Positions 15,396 to 20,017 of a stretch of 20,017 nt of DNA are shown one piece after another (the stretch's first letter is position 1; every line of letters begins with the position of its first letter). This DNA is from JBBQQG01 sp038216175. Lineage in GTDB: Bacteria > Patescibacteriota > Saccharimonadia > Saccharimonadales > OMJO01. Both the position numbers and the translations under genes were made by a program. The stretch is taken from NCBI GenBank assembly GCA_038216175.1, contig JBBQQG010000020.1, positions 1 through 20,017 on the forward strand. The letters are read 5' to 3'. A model generated the notes under the pieces. The model did not search any database. It worked only from the letters and a program-made list of their open reading frames with translations, and was not told the origin of the DNA.

Positions 15396-16949
15396 CTAAG
15401 TCTTAGTCTCTGACTTTTCGTCTACTTTATAACTGTCGGCAATTTTACTAGCGACACTTATTATTTTCTTTTTTATCGTATCATCCGGTTCATCACCAGA
15501 ATTAATAGCTTCCATGTCTTCGCTATGTTCATGCTTAAGTTCACGAAGTAGATTTGCCTCAACTGTTTTAACTTTATCTATCGAAATCTTATCTAAAGTA
15601 CCTTCTGTCGCAGCCAGTAGTACGGCATACATCTGCCAGATTGAATAAGGACTATATTGAGGCTGTTTTAAAAGTTCAGTCAGTCTCTGACCACGTTCGA
15701 TGCGATGTCTAGTATCGGCATCAAGATCGGTCGAGAACTGTGAAAACGCAGCCAGTTCACGAAACTGCGCTAAATCGATACGGAGTGATTTGGCGACACT
15801 TTTTACTGCCTTTGTCTGTGCATTTCCACCTACTCGAGATACTGATAGTCCAACTGAAATTGCCGGCCTGATACCCTGATAGAATAAGTCAGTTTCCATA
15901 AAAATCTGACCATCTGTTATTGATATCACATTGGTTGGAATATAAGCACTTATGTCTCCAGCCTGTGTTTCAATTATCGGAAGGGCAGTCAGCGAACCAG
16001 CACCTAGCTCGTCGTTTAATTTAGCAGCACGCTCAAGCAGCCTTGAATGAAGATAAAAAACGTCACCTGGATATGCTTCTCGACCTGGAGGTCGTCGGAG
16101 TAGCAGACTCATCTGTCGATAGGCAGCAGCGTGTTTAGTTAGATCATCGTAAATAATTAGAGCGTGCTGTTTATTGTCTCTAAAATATTCGCCGATGGCA
16201 GCGCCGGCATAAGGAGCCAAATACTGCATACTGGCTGGATCAGCGGCGGAAGTGGCTACTACAATTGATTGATCCATAACACCTTCTCGTTTCAATCTTT
16301 CAATCAGACGTGCAACTTTGCTTAGTTTCTGGCCGATAGCAACATAGATATTTATAACTCCAGTGTCTTGGCGATGCTGGTTAATCATAGTGTCAAGTGC
16401 AACGGCAGTCTTACCAGTCTGACGATCTCCTATAATAAGTTCTCTCTGACCGCGTCCGATAGGGACCATAGCATCGATTGCTGTTATGCCTGTCATCATA
16501 GGTTCGTGAACGCTTTTTCTTGCAAGTACTCCGGGTGCCATTTTTTCAACCGGACTTGTTAATTTAGCGGCTATGTCGCCTTTGCCGTCGATCGCTTGAC
16601 CAAGTGGATTTACTACTCTTCCAATAAGTTCTGGACCGACAGGTACTTCAAGAATTTTGCCTGTTAAGTGTGCATTTGATCCAGCTTTAATTTGAGTGTC
16701 ATCACCTAGAACAACTGCTCCGATCTCATCTTCACCTAAGTTAAATGCAAACGCTGTAATCCGGCTGCCATCAATAGCGTCAATCTCAATCATCTCATTG
16801 TAACCAACTGTGGTTAAACCATATATCCAAGCCACGCCGTCTCCGATGCGCGTAACAACTCCGACTTTTTCTATTTCAGGTCTTTCTTTTAAAGTAGCAA
16901 TTGCACTTCGAATCTCATCAGAAAGGTTTTGAATTGATATTTCAGCCAT
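15396..16949 (-). CDS. atpA: ATP synthase F1 alpha subunit
   Basis: The 517-aa non-catalytic subunit shows Walker A GDRQTGKT at 174-181, ALIIYDDLTKHA (about 264-274), PGREAYPGDVFYLHSRLLER (288-307) and the arginine finger Arg372 in SVSRVGG. The N-terminal segment that binds the delta subunit is present, and the length is close to the usual 500-515. It lies two bases after the atpH stop. The C-terminal 25 residues are charged and poorly conserved in appearance. Confidence 0.97.
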   Translation of the reverse strand: MAEISIQNLSDEIRSAIATLKERPEIEKVGVVTRIGDGVAWIYGLTTVGYNEMIEIDAIDGSRITAFAFNLGEDEIGAVVLGDDTQIKAGSNAHLTGKILEVPVGPELIGRVVNPLGQAIDGKGDIAAKLTSPVEKMAPGVLARKSVHEPMMTGITAIDAMVPIGRGQRELIIGDRQTGKTAVALDTMINQHRQDTGVINIYVAIGQKLSKVARLIERLKREGVMDQSIVVATSAADPASMQYLAPYAGAAIGEYFRDNKQHALIIYDDLTKHAAAYRQMSLLLRRPPGREAYPGDVFYLHSRLLERAAKLNDELGAGSLTALPIIETQAGDISAYIPTNVISITDGQIFMETDLFYQGIRPAISVGLSVSRVGGNAQTKAVKSVAKSLRIDLAQFRELAAFSQFSTDLDADTRHRIERGQRLTELLKQPQYSPYSIWQMYAVLLAATEGTLDKISIDKVKTVEANLLRELKHEHSEDMEAINSGDEPDDTIKKKIISVASKIADSYKVDEKSETKT

Positions 16950-16951
16950 AA

Positions 16952-17359
16952 CTAAATATCCTTTCCAGCGCCAGTTAATCTTTTGAACGTATTTAGTTTA
17001 TCTCTTGCTGATAGATCAAGTTGTTCATTGGCCTGAGTTATTCTTAGTCCACCGATTATGTCCAGGTCGTGTTTTTCATTGATAATTATTGATTTGGCGT
17101 TAGGATACTCATGACTGATTAGGCTGCGAACGTCTTTTCTGACAGTGTCAGTAAGCTCGCCGACGCTTATTGCCGTAGCTTCTATCAATCCTCTTTTGGT
17201 CCGAAAATCCATGACATCGCGGATTATTGAATCAAGTTCAGCTGTCCGGCGCTCAATTAAAAGATAGGCGGCAACTTCTTTTGCTAGTTGTTTTTCGTCT
17301 TTGACATTAATTGTTTTTTTGGCGATAGTTTCTGCCACTGTAATTCTAGCGACCTTCAT
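16952..17359 (-). CDS. atpH: ATP synthase F1 delta subunit, N-terminally shortened
   Basis: The 135-aa product joins the peripheral stalk to the top of F1. The C-terminal domain is clear (about 58-130): GLIEATAISVGELTDTVRKD, the HDLDIIGGLRIT turn that matches the family D-x-x-x-GG signature, and LDLSARDKLNTFKRLT. The N-terminal six-helix domain, about 105 residues in E. coli, is reduced to about 55 residues that resemble only its last helices (AYLLIERRTAELDSIIRDV). The ATG shares a base with the atpF stop (TAATG), so no longer start is expected within that frame. Confidence 0.88.
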   Translation of the reverse strand: MKVARITVAETIAKKTINVKDEKQLAKEVAAYLLIERRTAELDSIIRDVMDFRTKRGLIEATAISVGELTDTVRKDVRSLISHEYPNAKSIIINEKHDLDIIGGLRITQANEQLDLSARDKLNTFKRLTGAGKDI

Positions 17360-17892
17360 TATTTGTTCAGACCTTTCATAACACGATCAATCAGCTGAGC
17401 GTCTTTTTTTGGATCAATTTTTTCACCGACAATAGCTTCCGTCGCTTCGGAGATTAGCCCAACTATATCTTTTTCAAGTTTACGTCTTGAACGGGCAGTT
17501 TCTTCCTCAATTCTCGCTTCAGCATCACTTAACATTGAATCGCTTTTTCTTTGGGCAACTTTTTCGGCATCCCTCAGAACTTCTCGGGCTTCCTTGTGGG
17601 CATTAGAAATAATTTTATCGGCTTCAACCCGGGCATCGCGAGTAGCATCAGCCATTTCCAGTTGAAATTTTTCGCGTTCTTTTTCAAGTTTTTGACCTAA
17701 TTTTACACCGTCATCTATAACTCGACGTCGTTCTTCTAAGATTCTAGATATCGGACCAAATGCGTATTTTTTAAGTAATAGAAATACTAAGATAAAAGTT
17801 ACTAATTGGATTATAAAAGTTTTAGGGCTAACGCCTAATGCGTCTAGAGGTGAACTGCTGGCAGACTGAGCAAATATGTAAGTTAATGTCAT
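17359..17892 (-). CDS. atpF: ATP synthase Fo subunit b
   Basis: The 177-aa stator subunit has one membrane helix at about 24-42 (TFIIQLVTFILVFLLLKKY) followed by a long charged helix (about 50-165) rich in Glu, Lys, Arg and Ala that forms the peripheral stalk dimer. About 20 residues precede the helix (TYIFAQSASSS), as in many b subunits. Only one b gene is present, so a homodimer is expected. The 28-bp gap to atpE contains AAGG as a weak ribosome binding site. Confidence 0.93.
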   Translation of the reverse strand: MTLTYIFAQSASSSPLDALGVSPKTFIIQLVTFILVFLLLKKYAFGPISRILEERRRVIDDGVKLGQKLEKEREKFQLEMADATRDARVEADKIISNAHKEAREVLRDAEKVAQRKSDSMLSDAEARIEEETARSRRKLEKDIVGLISEATEAIVGEKIDPKKDAQLIDRVMKGLNK

Positions 17893-17920
17893 TATATAAA
17901 AGGTACCTTAAATTGTATTG

Positions 17921-18157
17921 CTACTTAATAATAAACAGAGAAGCGAACACTAGAAGAGCCATTAATTCAACTATGGCAACGAATACTAAAATCTGACCTA
18001 AGAATTTAGCAGCTTCTGGATTTCTGCCGACGGCATTCATGAAGCTGTTTCCAATTAATCCGACGCCAATACCTGGACCAATCATTCCAGTACCGAGCAT
18101 AATTCCTTTTCCTACTACTTCAACGTTTCCTGTAAGCGCTGCGACTATACTAAACAT
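17921..18157 (-). CDS. atpE: ATP synthase Fo subunit c
   Basis: The 78-aa ring protein is a helical hairpin with the GIGVGLIG glycine motif in helix 1, the polar loop RNP at 45-47 and the ion-carrying Glu64 in VAIVELMALL of helix 2. Position 32 is Val where Na+-type c subunits have Gln, and Glu64 is followed by Leu-Met and not by Ser/Thr, so the ring most likely carries protons. AAGGAG lies five bases before the ATG, the best ribosome binding site in the operon, which fits the high copy number of c. Confidence 0.96.
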   Translation of the reverse strand: MFSIVAALTGNVEVVGKGIMLGTGMIGPGIGVGLIGNSFMNAVGRNPEAAKFLGQILVFVAIVELMALLVFASLFIIK

Positions 18158-18190
18158 AACTACTCCTTAACTTAGATTTATTTGACAAAT

Positions 18191-19027
18191 TCATGAGTTG
18201 ACGACCCCTAGATCAGCAATATTACCATGCTCACTATGATTGTCAGAACTTTCGTCTTCGCTGTGCGTAGTAGACAGCGACAGATAAGTTACTGTTAACA
18301 TCACGAAAATGTACGCTTGCAATAGGCAAACGCCTAGCTCCAATCCTAAAAATGGCAAAGCTGTGATCGGTGCGGCAAATTTTCCGAGATAAGAAAATAC
18401 TGCAATGATAATTTCACCGACTGCAATATTTAAAAAAAGCCTGAGTGCTAAGCTGAATAATCTAATAAATTCGCCGAATATCTCGTATATACCGACAATA
18501 TATGTAAACGGATTCCATAATTTACCAGCAAAATAATGTCTAATATGTTTTATTAAACCTGATTCGCGAATAGCAAAATACTGAACAAGTCCAAGCGATA
18601 CCATAGATGCTGCAAGTGTTCCATTAAGATCAGCCGTAAAGGCACGGAAGGCTGGTTCACCGTGAAATGTAAGCGCCTCGCCGACGCCTGGAAGTAGACC
18701 CAGTAGATTACTCAGTGCAATGAAAAAGAATATTGAAGCAAAATATGGTGCGTACTTTACGGCTTTTTCACGACTTCCCAAGCTATTTTCAAGCAGGTCT
18801 GCAACAAATTCTGTACCGGCCTCGACAATCTGTGTAAATCCAGATTTTGGACGTATTGTCATTCTTCGAGCAACTAATACAAGAACAATAACTATAAATG
18901 CCGAACACAACCATGCGAATAAAATTGAATTGGTTATCGGAAAACCATGAAATTCCACCAATGTTGTCGGCTTTATATGGACGACTGGGCCAGAGTCAGC
19001 TGCGAAATTAAATAATTTATTAAACAT
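18191..19027 (-). CDS. atpB: ATP synthase Fo subunit a
   Basis: The 278-aa stator channel subunit has five to six membrane helices. The essential arginine is Arg196 in FSLALRLFLNIAVGE, facing Glu64 of subunit c; the usual Gly of RLFGN is Leu here. PYFASIFFFIALSNLLGLLPG (about 94-114) is the conserved helix preceding it, of which the Asn-Leu-Leu-Gly part is typical. The C-terminal 25 residues are rich in His, Ser, Asp and Glu. The ATG shares one base with the stop of the preceding AtpZ/I gene (TAATG). Confidence 0.96.
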   Translation of the reverse strand: MFNKLFNFAADSGPVVHIKPTTLVEFHGFPITNSILFAWLCSAFIVIVLVLVARRMTIRPKSGFTQIVEAGTEFVADLLENSLGSREKAVKYAPYFASIFFFIALSNLLGLLPGVGEALTFHGEPAFRAFTADLNGTLAASMVSLGLVQYFAIRESGLIKHIRHYFAGKLWNPFTYIVGIYEIFGEFIRLFSLALRLFLNIAVGEIIIAVFSYLGKFAAPITALPFLGLELGVCLLQAYIFVMLTVTYLSLSTTHSEDESSDNHSEHGNIADLGVVNS

Positions 19028-19326
19028 TACTTATCTTTATTGTTTCCCTGATCTTTACTTAGATCTTTAATTGTCTTCCAAACTACTACGCAAGCTCCTG
19101 CAATTGCAATGAACAGCGCAACGAGAGTGTATGAAGGCGATGTATGATATCTGTTGTCTAACCACGTACCTAGAAAAACCGGCACTATAACTGTAAGTGC
19201 CAGCCTCCATCCCATATCAAGAGCAGAGCTGACAAACTGCTGCTTAGCAGAAGTAGCCTGTGCAAGACGCTCAATCTCATCTTGAGCAACTTTCGTCGTC
19301 TTGTTTTTGGCGGCGGTTTTTCCCAT
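19027..19326 (-). CDS. atpZ: AtpZ/AtpI-family protein, first gene of the atp operon
   Basis: The 99-aa product has a charged N-terminus of about 35 residues, two membrane helices (about 37-56 and 66-84) and a Lys/Asp tail. The pattern MGWRLALTVIVPVFLGTWLD fits the F0F1-ATPase gene 1 (AtpZ) family, whose members assist assembly of the c-ring or Mg2+ supply to the ATP synthase. Its place in front of atpB supports this. There is no Shine-Dalgarno; a TATAAT box ends nine bases before the ATG, so the operon transcript may be leaderless. Confidence 0.75.
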   Translation of the reverse strand: MGKTAAKNKTTKVAQDEIERLAQATSAKQQFVSSALDMGWRLALTVIVPVFLGTWLDNRYHTSPSYTLVALFIAIAGACVVVWKTIKDLSKDQGNNKDK

Positions 19327-19335
19327 TCACAGATG

Positions 19336-19365
19336 ATTATATCAGTTAAAACAGAGAAGAAGCAA
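19336..19365 (-). promoter_or_regulatory. Promoter of the atp operon
   Basis: On the minus strand TTGCTT (19365-19360), an 18-bp spacer and a perfect TATAAT (19341-19336) lie directly before the atpZ ATG at 19326. Transcription would start within about three bases of the ATG. The -35 hexamer is the same as that before the 7829 gene. Confidence 0.6.
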
Positions 19366-19468
19366 ATCAATTTTGAGTGTTTTAAGGGCAGAAAATATTA
19401 TAATTTTAGCCAAACTGTGGGCTGGATTTAAAAACTGTATTCAACGGAATAATGACAGCTAAAGATGT

Positions 19469-19474
19469 TATAGT
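19469..19474 (+). promoter_or_regulatory. Possible -10 box for the uORF-cyoE transcript
   Basis: TATAGT (five of six matches) ends nine bases before the ATG at 19484, the same geometry as the atp operon promoter. The -35 region is weak. A second perfect TATAAT lies at 19399-19404 on the plus strand and could serve instead. Confidence 0.3.
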
Positions 19475-19483
19475 AGATTAATT

Positions 19484-19606
19484 ATGGTGTTTACCCTTAA
19501 GCAAATTAAACCGCTACCAAATACAAGTTCGATTCTCGTGCTAAAGAATTTAAATATGGACTGGAGGAAAACCAAATCGCCGCGCTTAAAGATTACTATT
19601 TATTAA
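19484..19606 (+). CDS. 40-aa upstream ORF overlapping the start of cyoE
   Basis: The ORF begins MVFTLKQIKPLPNTSSILVL and ends with a basic segment (MDWRKTKSPRLK); it has no recognised domain. It runs in another frame across the Shine-Dalgarno and first codons of cyoE and stops 28 bases beyond the ATC at 19576. It may be a leader peptide that controls cyoE translation, or a chance ORF. A sequence error that splits one longer cyoE gene is a further possibility. Confidence 0.3.
   Translation: MVFTLKQIKPLPNTSSILVLKNLNMDWRKTKSPRLKITIY
19563..19567 (+). promoter_or_regulatory. Shine-Dalgarno that points to an ATC start for cyoE
   Basis: GGAGG is followed after eight bases by ATC at 19576 in the cyoE frame. 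It is the only strong ribosome binding site in the region. Confidence 0.5.
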
Positions 19607-20017
19607 CAAAGCCCGGTATTATTCGTGGCAATGTCCTTACCTTAACTGCGGGATTTTTGCTTGCATCGAAACGTAGCCTAAATTTATATCTGTATTTGGC
19701 TGTAGTTCTAGGAACATCGCTAGTTATTGCGTCTGCCTGTGTACTTAATAATTATATCGATCGGTCAATCGACAAGAAAATGAAAAGGACGAAGAACAGG
19801 GCACTAGTAAGCGGCGTTATTTCGATAAAAAGCGCCTTAATATTTACTGCATTTTTGGGTATTTCCGGCTTTTTAACACTTTTTTTCTTCACTAACAAAC
19901 TTACCGTAATAATTGGCGTTATCGGCTATATATTTTATATTGCGGTTTACGGTATTGCTAAAAGAAAAACCTCGCTCAGTACATTAGTCGGCAGTGTTTC
20001 AGGAGCTATGCCCCCTG
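19576..20017 (+). CDS. cyoE: Protoheme IX farnesyltransferase (heme O synthase), 3' part missing
   Basis: The visible 147 residues are the N-terminal half of a UbiA-family prenyltransferase that transfers farnesyl from FPP to heme b to make heme O, in the membrane. The segment LKDYYLLTKPGIIRGN is the family start, followed by membrane helices and the first Asp-rich substrate site NNYIDRSIDKKMKRTKNR with Asp62 and Asp66 (counted from 19576). The frame is open back to a TAA at 19507 but contains no ATG, GTG or TTG before the conserved region; the ATC at 19576, eight bases after GGAGG, is the best start, and a CTG at 19561 is the alternative. Heme O serves bo-type quinol oxidases, so oxidase genes may follow beyond the window. 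Confidence 0.85.
   Translation, partial: MAALKDYYLLTKPGIIRGNVLTLTAGFLLASKRSLNLYLYLAVVLGTSLVIASACVLNNYIDRSIDKKMKRTKNRALVSGVISIKSALIFTAFLGISGFLTLFFFTNKLTVIIGVIGYIFYIAVYGIAKRKTSLSTLVGSVSGAMPP

Noticed and set aside
19391..19425. Possible hairpin AGCC/GGCT between atpZ and cyoE
   Set aside because: Only four base pairs and no T-run; the region is better explained by promoter -10 sequences.
19518..19550. tRNA T-arm-like sequence GTTCGATTC with GCTAAAG after it
   Set aside because: The T-stem has a mismatch and no matching acceptor strand (CTTTAGC), anticodon arm or D-arm is found upstream at the right distance.
1..20017. CRISPR arrays, insertion sequences, rRNA genes and prophage
   Set aside because: No spaced direct repeats, transposase ORFs, terminal inverted repeats or RNA-gene signatures were seen.

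Overview
The window looks like a chromosomal segment of a Patescibacteria (CPR) bacterium, most probably Candidatus Saccharibacteria (TM7). The reasons are inference from protein style: an AT-rich genome with very tight gene packing, the N-terminal basic tail and wording of the DEAD-box helicase, a separate MacA/ATPase/FtsX-type exporter, short lysine-rich ORFs, a shortened ATP synthase delta subunit, and a cyoE gene beside the atp operon. TGA is used as a normal stop (for example in atpB, atpG and the ABC ATPase), so the UGA=Gly code of Gracilibacteria/Absconditabacteria does not apply.

Layout. 1-277 (-): an 18-codon lysine-rich ORF coupled to an unrecognised gene that runs off the left edge. 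479-1699 (+): a DEAD-box RNA helicase behind a clear sigma70-type promoter and a foldable 5' leader. 1789-5429 (+): a four-gene exporter cluster (membrane fusion protein, ABC ATPase, MacB/FtsX-like permease, small membrane-anchored DUF5666-like protein). 5438-7146 (-): a histidine kinase and OmpR-type response regulator, convergent with the exporter cluster. 7305-7829 (-): a four-helix membrane protein with a clean intrinsic terminator. 7924-11274 (+): a large UvrD-type helicase fused to a RecB-like PD-(D/E)XK nuclease. 11289-11999 (-): an unusual aquaporin-family channel. 12090-19326 (-): a complete F1Fo ATP synthase operon in the order atpZ/I-B-E-F-H-A-(22-codon ORF)-G-(123-aa ORF)-D-(64-aa ORF)-C. 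19484-20017 (+): a short upstream ORF and the 5' part of cyoE (heme O synthase), divergent from the atp operon.

How the genes work together. The atp operon and cyoE sit back to back. Heme O is the cofactor of bo-type quinol oxidases, so the locus suggests respiratory proton pumping coupled to ATP synthesis, although no oxidase subunit lies in the window. The c subunit carries no visible Na+ ligand set, so protons are the likely coupling ion. The two-component system may control the neighbouring exporter, but this rests on proximity only.

The least explained features are the extra ORFs inside the atp operon, each joined to its neighbours by stop/start overlaps or near-contacts; the absence of an ATG/GTG/TTG start for cyoE although a good Shine-Dalgarno sits before an ATC codon; and a set of genes whose -10 box lies only 6-9 nt before the start codon with no strong Shine-Dalgarno, suggesting leaderless mRNAs.
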